The notes under the pieces are model-generated. The model made no database searches, was not told the origin of the DNA, and was given only the letters and a program-made list of their open reading frames with translations. Positions 54,056-64,000 of a DNA stretch of 64,000 nt are shown in pieces. Each line of letters begins with the position of its first letter. Within the stretch, counting starts at the first letter, position 1. The stretch is from Botryosphaeria dothidea. Taxonomy: Eukaryota; Ascomycota; Dothideomycetes; Botryosphaeriales; Botryosphaeriaceae. The stretch spans positions 3,348,001-3,412,000 of the forward strand of contig WWBZ02000033.1 in the NCBI GenBank assembly GCA_011503125.2, written 5' to 3'. A program made the position numbers and the translations under genes.

Positions 54056-56149
54056 TTACAACACTGGACTGAATGCCTCGGACTTCACGCCATTCCAGGC
54101 ATCTGGCCATTTTGGTCCCTCGGCACCTTCCCAGCCAGCCGCCAACATCGCCACCGCGAGCAACAGCCCACCGCTGGCTGGGAAGTACGGAGTTGGGACC
54201 CGTGTTCCACCAACAGGCATCCCCACGTCGTCGAATGCAAAATTCTCATCCAACAGCCACCGCACCGCCGTTTCTGGATCACCGGTTCTCAATGCAGTCA
54301 TGGCCAAAAGTGGGAAATCCCAGCCATAGCTGAAGGAGAAATTCCACGTCTGGTACACCCGATCGACCGTGGCATTGAAGACAGCAAGGTCAATGTTGGG
54401 CGGCGGCGGAAGGACTCCATTGATGGCGAGAAGACCTTGGTGATCCGAAGTCAGGTCCGCGTCCGTCCACATGTCAGGCACGCCCTCGTAGGTCACATAG
54501 GTCCCGTTCTCAATCGGAAGGGGGGCCAGGTTCTCTGCAACGTCCGTCCATTGCGAAGGTACAGGCTTACCTTGCCGTTGCTGCCATTTGGCGGCGATAC
54601 CAAGGCCAAACTCCCAGTATGCCAGCTCAAAGATTGGGTTTACTGTTGCGTTCGGGTTGGTGTTCTCGGACACTGGATACATTGGCGGACCTAGATCATA
54701 CACGCTAGTGGTATTGTTATAGAAGGCATACGAGCTCATCCATTCGGCCGTTGCACTAAGGATGGGTTCCCATTTGGCCAGCGTGGCGTTGTCTGGGTTC
54801 CGTCGGTATTCAAGTTCAGCAAAATAGAATGGATGGACTTGCTGCCAGATAAGGAGCGAATTGATCTCTCCAGGTGCTGAGCGGCCACTGGGGTCACTCA
54901 TCTTTCCCCATCTAGCGCCGGTGTATCCTTGCATTTCGGCTCGTTCGAGAGAAGTTGGCAAGAAGCGCTCATACACGCCGATACTCCGATCGAGCAAGTC
55001 CTCCTTCCCCCAGAATTCCCAGTGGGCAAGATGCCAGAAAACCATTTCCATGTGGAATTTTCCATACCAACCATTGTTCGCAAGGCCAGACTCTTGTGGC
55101 GGATCCCTTCCGGCCTCATTGACAGCCAGTAGATACTGCGAGAGGATTGTTCGTCGTTGAATTTCGGTGGCATTTGGGTCAGACGCAGAAGTCAAATCCA
55201 GGAACGCGCCGCGCTCCCAGTACTGACGCCACCACTCCGATGATGCATTCGAAACAGAAGCATAGGTATTGTTGGAACGCTGACTATCCGACGTAAAGGT
55301 TGCAGTGAATGCGAGCGAGTCACTGTGGGACCTTAGAAGATATCGGTGGGTGTTGGTAGCAGGGCCGGAAACGGTCCCGTTTCCATTCCAGGTGATAGTG
55401 GTGTAATACGTAGTTGCATCAATGTTATGTTCAATCTCGGCGAACGAGCCACCAGTTTGGAGCGAAGTGGTATGGTTTGAGGTGGCATTGAATAGGCCAA
55501 CGAAATTCTCGAACTTGTTCTTGTCTGTCGGATAAGGAAAGTCGAAGAAGACTGACAACGAACCATTCCTCAAGAGGCCCGATTGCACCTTGATATCCAG
55601 CGTATCAGACTCTGAATCTGCAACGGTTTCCACAGACACTTTGATTCCTCGGAGAGAGAATGTCGAAGTCAAAGTGCCGCTGTATAAGTCCAAGGTCTGG
55701 ACGGGGCTATCGACGTCAGCATCCGTCATTGATTCTCCATCCAGAGAAAATCCTACCCGAGCCAGATTGACTCGGTGAGGATTGGAAATCATCCACTGGG
55801 AGATTGCCGCCTGTGCGGGATTTGGCTGGGCGTAGTTAACCAGAAGCCCATGTGTCCACCAATCCAGCCCGGTGAAGTCCTCGGGGGAAGTCTGTCCAGA
55901 CATAGTCGGCAAAGATGAATTGTGCCAACACCACGAGGAAAGGGTGTTCCATGGAACGACGGTTTGCAGACCCGTGATGTCGGCACCAAAAGCAAAGTTT
56001 CCGTTCCCGATCTGTATGGGAGTATTGTATGAGGTTGCCGAGCTATTGCGGACTGGATTGAAAGCCCGGACCACTTCACGCCGGTTGATTGGGGTAGCTG
56101 CAGCCAATGAGGCCACAGCCAGAGTTGGCCATGCTCCAGAGAGGTACAT
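54056..56149 (-). CDS. Secreted six-hairpin glycosidase-like protein
   Basis: An intronless gene of 697 residues. A signal peptide (MYLSGAWPTLAVASLAAATP) is followed by NRREVVRAFNPVRN, then IGNGNFAFGADITGLQT, a beta-sandwich lead typical of GH65/GH95-like enzymes. The centre has AGRDPPQESGLANNGWYG, KFHMEMVFWHLAHWEFWG, WQQVHPFYFAELEYR and NPIFELAYWEFGLGIA, helical repeats with aromatic residues expected in an (alpha/alpha)6 barrel. More than ten N-glycosylation sites support secretion. It probably acts on plant or fungal oligosaccharides, but neither the GH family nor the catalytic acid/base pair can be fixed by eye. Glu in FHMEMVFWH and Glu in FELAYWE are candidates. Lack of introns is unusual here but not unique. 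Confidence 0.8.
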   Translation of the reverse strand: MYLSGAWPTLAVASLAAATPINRREVVRAFNPVRNSSATSYNTPIQIGNGNFAFGADITGLQTVVPWNTLSSWCWHNSSLPTMSGQTSPEDFTGLDWWTHGLLVNYAQPNPAQAAISQWMISNPHRVNLARVGFSLDGESMTDADVDSPVQTLDLYSGTLTSTFSLRGIKVSVETVADSESDTLDIKVQSGLLRNGSLSVFFDFPYPTDKNKFENFVGLFNATSNHTTSLQTGGSFAEIEHNIDATTYYTTITWNGNGTVSGPATNTHRYLLRSHSDSLAFTATFTSDSQRSNNTYASVSNASSEWWRQYWERGAFLDLTSASDPNATEIQRRTILSQYLLAVNEAGRDPPQESGLANNGWYGKFHMEMVFWHLAHWEFWGKEDLLDRSIGVYERFLPTSLERAEMQGYTGARWGKMSDPSGRSAPGEINSLLIWQQVHPFYFAELEYRRNPDNATLAKWEPILSATAEWMSSYAFYNNTTSVYDLGPPMYPVSENTNPNATVNPIFELAYWEFGLGIAAKWQQRQGKPVPSQWTDVAENLAPLPIENGTYVTYEGVPDMWTDADLTSDHQGLLAINGVLPPPPNIDLAVFNATVDRVYQTWNFSFSYGWDFPLLAMTALRTGDPETAVRWLLDENFAFDDVGMPVGGTRVPTPYFPASGGLLLAVAMLAAGWEGAEGPKWPDAWNGVKSEAFSPVL

Positions 56150-57226
56150 GAGGATGAGTGGATCTGTAGTAGCGATATTGAGCCTTGATCAAGCCATCTC
56201 GAAACAGCGACCCTCGGCTTTTAAGGATGTTTCGCAGCGTCCACCTTTGGGGTGGCGTGCCGAATGCCACGAGTCTGGATGAATGCACGATGGGGCATTC
56301 CCCGCGCCCCGCACTGATCGACACTGGCGGTCGCCATTTCTCCCGGAGGATTGGCAGTGGTTCCTGAGCACGGGGCAGGCGTACTGACCAGTCGACGCGG
56401 GCTTCGGGAGAGTGACGGCCGTGATGGAGGCCTGCGCGCGAGAGGGTGATCCGCGGGCGGAGAGCGAAAATGGAACACGAGAAGGCGTGCAGCGCGAGGA
56501 GGCCTGGCCGAGCAAATGGAGAAGCAGAAACTGCCGATCTGATCCGGTGCGCTCGCGTGGAGTTTCGAGCGAGCGCACCGTCATAAGTGGGTCCATTGGG
56601 GCGTGTTCCTGGCAGACCTCAGGTCGCATTGCTGTGTGGTGACAGCGCCTCCATCATCACGCAGATAGCGGGAGCTGGGCGTGCATGCGTGCGGCTCTTT
56701 GTTGCGAAGCCAGAATGAACATGCGGCGCTAGATGGCTGGGATTTTCGCGGGCGCCGGCCGGCAGGCGCGCGAGGCAGACGACGCTCAGACTCGGGAAGC
56801 TCGAGGCAGCGGCCGTGCACCTGCCGTCGTCATAGCCTTCCCGTCGCTCGCTCCAGCTCGTCGTTTCACTGCCCTGTCAGCAGCATCTCACTTCACCTCG
56901 CCCACAGCCTCTCCCAATCCAATCGCCAGATATCCCACTCCCGCTCCTTCTCCTTCGCCAGCGCCCAGCCATTGCGCTCTCGACGCCCGCTATACCGTCT
57001 GCCGCTTCGCGACTGTCGCCCAGATTCTCACCAAGCGCACTGCCCTCCGAGCCGACGTCAACACCCAGCTGCTCATCCCATGCCCTAAAAATAAACTCCA
57101 TCCAACCTCAGCGCATCACCAGCCTCACAACCACTCACCAAAGGGCTCTTCTCACACTCCATCCTTCCGATCCGCTACGCCTACGACACTCAACAATAAT
57201 TTAGCGCCAACCACACCACCACCACC
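56150..57226. other. Intergenic region
   Basis: Divergent promoter area between the glycosidase-like gene and the membrane-protein gene. A long C/T-rich leader runs from about 56870 to 57226. A 13-bp inverted pair GTGCGCTCGCGTG/GAGCGAGCGCACC lies at about 56548-56580. No gene supported. Confidence 0.5.
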
Positions 57227-57943
57227 ATGTCCGGCGTCGGCATCTTCTTCCTGATCCTTTTCCTCCTGCTCATCATCGGCGGCGGCGCCTGGATCGCCTA
57301 CACGCGCATCCGCGCCAAACGCCTCGGCCTGCCCCCACCGCCGCTCAACCCCTTCGCGCGCGGCTCGCGCTCCAGCGCCGGCGCGACCGGCGCCTTCCCC
57401 GCGCCCGCCCCGAGCGGCATCGTCGGCTGGGTCAACGACAAGATCTCCTCGCTCCGGCACGGCCGCAACAAGAACAGCCGGTACGCGGCCGGCGCCTACG
57501 AAGAGGCCGGCGTGGGCGGAGGCACGACGTCGACCCGCGGCGCCCCCCGCCGGGGCACGCTCGACCCGGACGAGGCCTGGGACGCGCGCGTCGGCAACGA
57601 GGCCGACTACGGCTACGGCTACGAAGAGGAACAGGAGCTCGGCCTGCGCGAACCCACCCCCTACGGCGGCTCCGCCGGCATGTACGCCGCCCCGCCGCAC
57701 AGCGCCGCGCTGTCAGGCGCTGGCGGCTCCGAGCGCGGCCGCAGCAGGACCAGGGAGCTGGACGAGCGCTACGAGGAGGAGATGGGCCGGTCCGGTGGCA
57801 CGCGCGAGAACCCCTTCGGCGACAATGCGGAGCGCAGCGACCTGCGCGGCGTCAGCCCCAGGCCCATGGATTCGGGCGCTAAGCGCGGTGGCGGCAGCAG
57901 CCCGACGGAGTCGCGGAGGAGCCTGTTTAGGGAGGATGTCTAG
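57227..57943 (+). CDS. Single-pass membrane protein with disordered tail, conserved in fungi
   Basis: One exon of 238 residues. A hydrophobic segment at residues about 4-24 (IFFLILFLLLIIGGGAWIAY) is followed by TRIRAKRLGLPPPPLNPF, so a type III or uncleaved-anchor topology with a long cytosolic tail is likely. The RAKRLGLPPP block and the C-terminal ENPFGDNAERSDLR...RRSLFREDV are features I recognise from an uncharacterised Pezizomycotina family. NPF motifs (positions about 41 and 202) are docking sites for EH-domain endocytic proteins in other systems. The tail is rich in Gly, Ala, Arg, Tyr and Ser. Function unknown. Confidence 0.75.
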   Translation: MSGVGIFFLILFLLLIIGGGAWIAYTRIRAKRLGLPPPPLNPFARGSRSSAGATGAFPAPAPSGIVGWVNDKISSLRHGRNKNSRYAAGAYEEAGVGGGTTSTRGAPRRGTLDPDEAWDARVGNEADYGYGYEEEQELGLREPTPYGGSAGMYAAPPHSAALSGAGGSERGRSRTRELDERYEEEMGRSGGTRENPFGDNAERSDLRGVSPRPMDSGAKRGGGSSPTESRRSLFREDV

Positions 57944-58451
57944 ACTCAGGGTTGGCGGAGTTGGTGAAAAGCCATGGGTTCGGATGTTCATCTCTCTTTT
58001 CTGTGATTACAGGAAGTTTGTGCTGGGGCCATTGACGGCATCAGGTCGAATGAGGCTTGGAGCGTTGACGAAGAGTCAGATATTGATGAGCAATGTTGCA
58101 TGGGTTTTCCTTCTATCCTCATGCGTATGGAGTTTTCATACATGGAGGGTCTTTGTATAATTTTATTGGTATATCTCTTTTGCCCGGTGGGGTCATCTTC
58201 ATTGTTTAGCTTCCTATTCTCAAATAAGACAGCCTGGCATGTCGAATGATACTTGTTAAGCTGTAACTCTGTTCCCCCTTTCGAGACTGTCGTATCCGTA
58301 TTACCAAAAATTCCAATTGACGGGTTCACACCTTCCATAAAATTACCACGCTAAGAAACCCCCTTTCCCGGCCGGTCCTCTCACGAACCAGCCAATCGTA
58401 AGCGTGTACCATGATTGGCATCCCACACTAGCTCGGTACCTATGTGACCGC
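57944..58451. other. Intergenic region (tail to tail)
   Basis: 3' regions of two convergent genes; nothing else recognised. Confidence 0.55.
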
Positions 58452-60608
58452 TCAGATATCGTCGGCCAGCCGGTTCAAAGCAGCGAACCTGTTCTTCAAC
58501 ATCTGCTCCTGCGGATTGGCTCTCTCCTCCTGCTCCGGCTTGCCCTGCTTCTCCTTCTTACGCTTCTTGTTCTTCCTCTTCTCAAACGCCTTGTGATACT
58601 CCTCCTTCGGATCCGGCGCCAGGCTCGGGAAGTTCTCGATAGCCCTGAGCAAGTACTCCTCCGGGATAGCGTCCTCATCATCTCGCGGGACGGGATCGAA
58701 GAACTTTGTCGCAGGAGGCTGGCCGTCGAGGCGCTCGTGCAGGTCCGCGATGACCTTACGGATGTCCGGGTCGGCGTGGATATCGGCGCCGATAACGGGG
58801 AACGACAGGAAGATTCTGAGGAACTGGCGGAGCATGCGCAGCGAGTACCAGATGCCCTGCAGTTGAGCAACGCGGTGGATGTGAGGCCAGTCGAGTTGGC
58901 CCTGATGGCCCTGGTATAACCTCATGATCTGGCTCTTCGAGGCCGGGCGTTCCTCGCTCTGCGCGAGTTTGTCGCACATGTACATCGCACCGTAGAGCTT
59001 CCAGAAGTGCAGCGGCGCGCTGAGGTGAAGATCGCCGGAGTTTACCATGAAAGCGCTGATGTGCGCGCTCAGCTCACTGCACACGGCTATGATTTGTTCT
59101 TTCTTGTACTTAAAGCGAGGGATAGTACCGGGTGCTATCCGTTGACCACGGCGCTCCCATTCTTCGATTGAGAAAAGAGAAGGCATGGGAAGAGAGAGAA
59201 CGCAGTAGCCAAGATGTCTCAGTTCTGTGGACAGGCGCCAGGCTGAAGCTCGCATCGGGTCATCGATTAAGAATGGAAGAAACATTGCGCAATGCTCGCC
59301 CGCATTTTCGTTTTGATGGATCTTGGTGTCGCATTTTTGTGTGACAATAGCTGAGCACACTTGGTTAACGAATTCAGAGACTCTCGGATCCACAGTCCTT
59401 AGCTGTGCGTCTTTTAGATATGTCAGGTAAGTCTTCGCGTCTTCCAGGCTCTCACGCGTTTGAGGCTGTTTCACTGAGATGAGGCAGGAGTCTTCATATT
59501 GATCTGTAAATAGTGCATGAGGCGCAGTGGAGCCCTGCTGCGTAGTCAATATGGTTCCTTAAGGAACGTGCTCAAGTAAACGTACCTGGAAGATGAAGAA
59601 ATTGGTGCGGTATTGGTTGAACAGCAGCTGACCCGGCCCAGACAGGCCATGAAGAGGAGCGTACTCCTCCACCCACGCCTTGTATTCTGGGGTTGACAAG
59701 TCCAGAGCTTTGGCTGTTTGCACAAGCTCGTTAAGCTTCTGATGGGGGTCCTTTGTGAGTGCAAAGGCGAGAGGCGCCAAGAGCTTTAGTCCCAGACGGT
59801 CTGCGATGCGCTTGGGATGATACTCGACGCCTTTCAGGACGGTCCGACGTGGGAAGGCTGCCAAGCTAAAATCCTGGAAGCGTAGGACAGCACCGTTCGG
59901 CCCAAGGTCAAAAACTAGCAGGTCGGTGTCTGAGCTGAGGAGCCAGCATTCTGTCTTGTGGCTAATGCGGTTGACAAGATCGGCGCAGTAGACGTCGGCT
60001 TCACCAGGGACCACATGGACGCGCTTGGCAAAGACGCCTTTACTTAGGTGGTCAATGACAGCCGGAACGAGGAAAGGCGTGGCTGGTAGAGCGAGCAATT
60101 TCTGGGGTACAGAAGCCGGTGCATGGAAGGCATTCGTCTCAATCTTTGAGCGAACGTATCGGACTTCGTCAGAGTGCAGGCCCCTAAAGGTCTGAAGTTG
60201 GGCACAGGACGAGTGGAGACGCTGTAGACGGGTGTTTTTTTTGGCCGCAGGAAGTCCTCCGTCGAAGAATATTGCTACGCTTGAATTTAGTCAATGAAAT
60301 CTGATCGGGTAGTTGTCAAGGTTTACGTACATGCTGATATTATGTGCCTCAAAGGTTGCAAGAAAGTCAGCAGCGATAGCTGCTATCTCATCGTGAGATG
60401 GCATGGCCTCTAGGGCATTGCGCGCATGGTATCTTCCGGCGACGGCGCGGTGGTAGGCGTGGTACGCGAGACTCGGGCCATCAACGACGATGTACTTTTT
60501 GTCAGGATCTTCAGTGGGCGAGTTGGCAGAATTGCCCTGCCAAGCTGTCCCCAGCTCGATAGGACTTCCAAAGTCCTGCATGTGGTGCAAGAGTCGGTGG
60601 ATCCCCAT
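58452..60608 (-). CDS. Asteroid-like XPG/PIN-domain protein
   Basis: Three exons, 60608-60331, 60279-59586 and 59537-58452, with consistent phases, give 685 residues. The start MGIHRLLHHMQDFGSPIELG is an XPG N-region. Acidic residues of the FEN1/XPG nuclease site are all present: Asp43 in IVVDGPSLAYH, Asp99 in IFFDGGLP, Glu186 and Asp188 in PGEADVYCAD and Asp210/Asp212 in SSDTDLLVF. The middle matches the asteroid-type XPG-I-like domain. The C-terminal half is helical (LDWPHIHRVAQLQGIWYSLR) and ends with a basic KRKNKKRKKEKQGK stretch, a possible nuclear signal. Proteins of this group act in RNA or DNA metabolism; cellular role in fungi is unknown. The first intron uses CAAG at 60280 rather than CGTAG, since only that keeps the IVAIFFDGG frame. 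Confidence 0.86.
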
Positions 60609-61263
60609 GGTGGCTGTTGCGTTTGTGAGTTTCGCGCGTACGAGAGGAAGCAGGACGAAGAGCTGTGCGTCGTCATGCTGTCGAGCGGTAATACTTCGGG
60701 GCTGGGTGCCGCTCTTACACTAGTCCATATTTGGCAAGCATAACAGCTGTCGCGGAAGAAGGCTGGCGATATTCACGTCCGAATAACGCTTTCAGATCCG
60801 CACGCATTCTTGCGTTTGCTACTACAGTAATCCCACGTCTGATATCACTCAGAACCTGCACGCTAGATTCCCCGAAGTCATATGGATAATATCTCAAGCG
60901 AACCCCTATGAATTCTGCACGACCAACGCAAAGAAGCACGAGCCTACAACTCTGACCTTGCGGGTTGACTATGGATGCCAATGACGACTAGCCAAACAAG
61001 AAGAATGACATTCAGCTCAAAACATACAGCTACTCGAACTCAGAATTTGGTAATCAGAACTCGTTCAGTACGCCTGCGCTTTTTCGCTCCCTGCCGCCGT
61101 CTTTTGTCCGGTACCCGCATTGATCATGTATGGAACAGATCCGGTTTCGCCTGGTCGGAGCTTCAAGCAAATGGATTAGGCCACACTACGTCAAAAAATT
61201 CCATGCTTAGGCCACTGCCGAACCCGTCAGTTCATCATTAGAGCTCGAAAAGCAGCAACGGGC
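60609..61263. other. Intergenic region
   Basis: Promoter of the asteroid-like gene on the left, 3' region of the orphan gene on the right. Nothing else recognised. Confidence 0.5.
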
Positions 61264-62532
61264 TCACTGGAAGATGTAGAACACTTCATTCTCCTGTACA
61301 GTCTGCGGATCACATTTCTGTTTGACTTCCAATTCTGAAACAGCAGCGAAAAAAGCGTCGTGCGCCAACTGAGTTTTCCGGTTCAAAATTGGCAGCATGA
61401 GCCGCATCATCTCGTGAGTCACTGGAACCCATTCCTTTGGGTCGAAGCGCCTTTGAATGATTCCCATGCGGCGTCTGACACCCTCGTACTGGCGACGCAA
61501 ACTCAATACCTTCTCCTTCTCGGGTAGCGGATAGCGAACGTGGATCGCGTAGTCAACGGGGACCATACCCTGTGGCCCGAGACCTTCAGAATAGCTCGAG
61601 AAGGAATTATCGTAAGCGAGCCATGAAGTTTCGGCGAGCGAAGGTTGCTTTGCTGAGCCAATATTTAATGCTGGCGGTTGCTCTTCGCCGCTATCGTCAT
61701 TGTTGTTGTTCTTAGTTTCGTTCTTGAATTCAATAGCATCATCAATTCTGGCTTCGCGCCCAAGTACTCCCATGTCGTCTCTCCTTTCCGTCTCCGGTGG
61801 TTTCTCTGGGGGCGAACTTTTTTGTTTCGGCACACAAGAGCCTGGACTGTGCTGAGTCTGGGTAGATCTGGGAATATTGCCGCTCCTTGATTCGATGATG
61901 CCCAAGGAGACTGTGCTGTCGGCATCTTCGGCATTTTTCACCCCTTTACCTTTATCGGAGCCTGGAGCCGAAATCACCAGTCCGTTGAGCCAGGTAGTCA
62001 ATCTATCATAGCGAGACGTCTTACCCTCTCGATTTTCGACTTCTCCTGTCAATTTGTCAAAACAATCCATCATCTCATTTATTCTTTCGATGGCTTCTGA
62101 CGTCGCCGAGATGAGGTCCACAAAGTCGCATGATGGCGCAACATTATGGATGTCCACCTCGTCACTGGGAGGCAGTACCGTAAATGCTGCTCGCTTCAGT
62201 TGCTGGAAAAAGTATTTTGCATGGTCGTCAGGAGGATCGTGGCCATTCCGCATTTCTTGAAGAATATCCTCGAGCTGAAGGATGTCCTCGAGCTTCGTCA
62301 ATTCGGGATGACTCCATTGCCCGTTGGGCTCCTGTTCGATTGGAGTTTCAACAGCAGCGGGGGTTTGTGTCGGCACATTTGGATCGATATGAGGGGCCTG
62401 CTCTTGTTGGGTAGCAACTGGTGGTTGTGATGCATTGTTTTGATCCATTTTATCCGACTTATCGGATGAAGATGCAGAATGAGCGGAATCCGATGAGGAT
62501 TCCTCGAAAGAGCTTGATAAGGGAGCACTCAT
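61264..62532 (-). CDS. Hypothetical protein (422 aa)
   Basis: A long intronless frame. The N-terminal 75 residues are Ser/Asp/Gln/Pro-rich and disordered. A short in-frame duplication (LEDILQ twice in KLEDILQLEDILQEM) is near residue 85. A helical part follows (FFQQLKRAAFTVLPPSDEVD; LISATSEAIERINEMMD). A charged disordered middle leads to a C-terminal helical domain (YAIHVRYPLPEKEKVLSLR, EGVRRRMGIIQRRFDPKEW, HDAFFAAVSELEVKQK). No signal peptide, membrane segment or recognised domain. Uninterrupted length and protein-like composition support it as a real gene, perhaps lineage-restricted. Confidence 0.65.
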   Translation of the reverse strand: MSAPLSSSFEESSSDSAHSASSSDKSDKMDQNNASQPPVATQQEQAPHIDPNVPTQTPAAVETPIEQEPNGQWSHPELTKLEDILQLEDILQEMRNGHDPPDDHAKYFFQQLKRAAFTVLPPSDEVDIHNVAPSCDFVDLISATSEAIERINEMMDCFDKLTGEVENREGKTSRYDRLTTWLNGLVISAPGSDKGKGVKNAEDADSTVSLGIIESRSGNIPRSTQTQHSPGSCVPKQKSSPPEKPPETERRDDMGVLGREARIDDAIEFKNETKNNNNDDSGEEQPPALNIGSAKQPSLAETSWLAYDNSFSSYSEGLGPQGMVPVDYAIHVRYPLPEKEKVLSLRRQYEGVRRRMGIIQRRFDPKEWVPVTHEMMRLMLPILNRKTQLAHDAFFAAVSELEVKQKCDPQTVQENEVFYIFQ

Positions 62533-63392
62533 TGTGCTTGTGCGAAGTAATGGCTTGCGGGAAATAAATCGATGTTGCTGCCTAAGTAAGACTCAAGTGA
62601 TTCTCGAATCCCTATAGCGGAACTAGCGATGCCAGATGGGGATGGTACAAATATTTTTTTGTCGAATAATAGAGGCTTCGGGAGTGAAGAATGCCAGAAA
62701 TGTTTGCAGCATCCCATTTATCTCGCAGGTAGTCGCGACCGCCAACTAGCCTGGGCCTGTTGTTGCGACGACGTTCAGGCGTACTTTGACCTGCGCCAGT
62801 TGCTCCTGCTTCTGCTTCTGCGCTACTCATGAGACACAAAGACGGGCATTGCAGCCAACTGTTCTCGCCGAAGGCCCTCCGCACTTATCCATGGTTCGAG
62901 ATAAAATACGAAAGCCGGATGTATGGGACTGTTACTCGAGCCGGGAGTCGTTTCTGTAATTGAATCAGCTGCGTGATACACCAGATGAAACCATGATCCA
63001 AATGTTTACTTGCCTAGGGAATTCTAATCATCATGAATGAATCACGGAGCAATGAGATGTACTGGAGGTTGTATGAAAGCTTTCATGTTTTTTCTTCTTC
63101 TGCGTGTTATTAATTTAATGAACGGGAGGCAGCCGTGAATTAAAATTATGTACAATGCCAAGTGTCGTTCAGCTGCGAAGAACAGCATTAATCATCTCTT
63201 TTGAAAGTCCACTCGCGAGAACAAAGCACGTCTAGGTGGCCGAAATCTACTCAACACCCTTCGATTGCTCGATCCAAAGGTCAGGACCTTTGGCACAACC
63301 ACCCACCAAGTTCTTTTTTATGACTAAATTATACATCTGGTATCCATTCGACGTTGTTGAAGGAGCGACAAGCGCAGGGCAAATCGATCCAT
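62533..63392. other. Intergenic region
   Basis: Upstream region of the orphan and 3' region of ERG25. A 72-codon minus-strand frame at 62612-62830 (MSSAEAEAGATG...) is noted but not accepted. The stretch 63080-63150 is AT-rich. Confidence 0.5.
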
Positions 63393-64000
63393 TTACTGGG
63401 CCTTCTTTGCCTTGGCGAGCTTGCGCTCGCGCCTCCTCTTAGCAGCCTCTGGGCCGGACTCGGTGTCAAGAACGTAGTCCCACCAGCGGAAGCTGCTGGC
63501 ATAGTTGCCAATGAAACGCTCGTGGTGAGTGTCGTGGTGGTCGGCACCAGCCCAGAATGGCAGGAAGTGGTGAAGACTCCAGGGAAACTCGTAGCCACTG
63601 TGGGCATCGATGGCCTGGAACAGACGAGCGACGATCCACATGTACATGGTCAAGATGTGAAGGTCCTTGGTGATGGCGCAGTAGAGGATGGGAGAACCAA
63701 CGGTACCGAGACCGAGGACGAGCACCTCAATTGGCGATGCGTACTCAGCAGCCAGGCCGAAAGGAGCCGAGTAGTGGTGGTGGATCTTGTGGATGTTCTT
63801 GTAGAGGTAGGGGAAGACGTGCATCGCGCGGTGAGTCCAGTAGTGCCATGAATCCTCGAGGACGAAGAAAATGGCAATCTGATAGGCCATCTTGAGCGGA
63901 GAAGGGAACGGCACACTAGTCTCGAGACCGAAGAACTGAGCCATAGGGTGGAAAAGCCAAATCTGGGGAAGCTCAACGGTGAAGTGGCTCAGCAGCACAA
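63393..64000 (-). CDS. ERG25: C-4 methylsterol oxidase, C-terminal part (5' end outside the window)
   Basis: The gene runs off the right edge; 202 residues are visible. All His motifs of the fatty-acid-hydroxylase/sterol-desaturase superfamily that bind the di-iron site are seen: [19 protein letters not shown] and HHDTHHERF. The stretch [19 protein letters not shown] and [19 protein letters not shown] are near-diagnostic for Erg25. The protein is an ER membrane enzyme that oxidises the C-4 methyl groups of 4,4-dimethylzymosterol in ergosterol synthesis, working with Erg26 and Erg27. The tail [14 protein letters not shown] is basic with a KAKKAQ end, resembling a dilysine ER-retrieval signal. 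The visible part has no intron. Confidence 0.95.
   Translation of the reverse strand, partial: VLLSHFTVELPQIWLFHPMAQFFGLETSVPFPSPLKMAYQIAIFFVLEDSWHYWTHRAMHVFPYLYKNIHKIHHHYSAPFGLAAEYASPIEVLVLGLGTVGSPILYCAITKDLHILTMYMWIVARLFQAIDAHSGYEFPWSLHHFLPFWAGADHHDTHHERFIGNYASSFRWWDYVLDTESGPEAAKRRRERKLAKAKKAQ

Noticed and set aside
62612..62830. 72-codon minus-strand frame MSSAEAEAGATG...
   Set aside because: The N-terminus looks protein-like but the rest does not; no clear intron to a further exon; could be a short first exon of something not seen.

Overview
This is a nuclear window from a filamentous ascomycete (Pezizomycotina; the gene content fits Dothideomycetes, but the class is an inference). The evidence is many short introns (about 46-60 bp, with GTANGT-like donors and CTAAC/CTGAC-like branch sites), GC-rich coding sequence, pyrimidine-rich leaders, an AT-rich tract typical of repeat-induced point mutation (RIP), and fungus-specific families (HRI1, DUF1765, class II haem peroxidases, asteroid-like XPG proteins). 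Both ends cut through genes: the last exons of an OPT-type transporter on the left and the 3' part of ERG25 on the right.

Layout. 1-4.3 kb: OPT transporter tail, YIP1, HRI1. 4.7-6.7 kb: a secreted GMC oxidoreductase whose first exon, carrying the signal peptide, is separate from the long ORF. 7.7-10.8 kb: ribosomal protein eL13 and a divergent secreted 5'-nucleotidase-type phosphoesterase. 11.6 kb: a small conserved protein. 14.3-15.35 kb: secreted class II peroxidase 1. 18.5-22.6 kb: a DUF1765-type protein. 24.5-26.8 kb: ATP14 and TFIIB, head to head. 28.6-33.2 kb: a short Cys-rich ORF, an F-box protein and a divergent UFD1-family zinc-finger protein. 33.2-34.3 kb: a repeat island with one clear solo LTR. 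34.6-35.6 kb: holocytochrome c synthase. 37.6-39.8 kb: a nine-exon MFS transporter. 40.6-43.6 kb: eIF3l and a nitrilase-family amidohydrolase, head to head. 43.8-48.8 kb: an orphan ORF, peroxidase 2 and a second orphan ORF. 49.4-50.4 kb: the PLP-homeostasis protein. 51.8-52.7 kb: a secreted Ala/Gln-rich protein. 54.1-56.1 kb: a secreted six-hairpin glycosidase-like protein. 57.2-62.5 kb: a single-pass membrane protein, an asteroid-like XPG/PIN protein and an orphan. 63.4 kb to the end: ERG25.

Functionally the window mixes housekeeping genes (translation, transcription initiation, cytochrome c maturation, ATP synthase, sterol synthesis, ER-Golgi traffic) with a dispersed secretome: two peroxidases, a GMC flavoenzyme that could supply H2O2, a glycosidase-like protein, a phosphoesterase and an Ala/Gln-rich protein. 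They are not arranged as a biosynthetic cluster. Intron-containing models were built by hand from splice sites and phase agreement. No tRNA, rRNA or CRISPR array was recognised. No single novel multi-gene system is claimed. The strongest non-obvious observations are the hidden signal-peptide exon of the GMC gene, the solo LTR with an exact 5-bp target-site duplication inside an AT-rich tract, a diverged dispersed repeat pair, and a possible detached Cys-rich tail next to the F-box gene.
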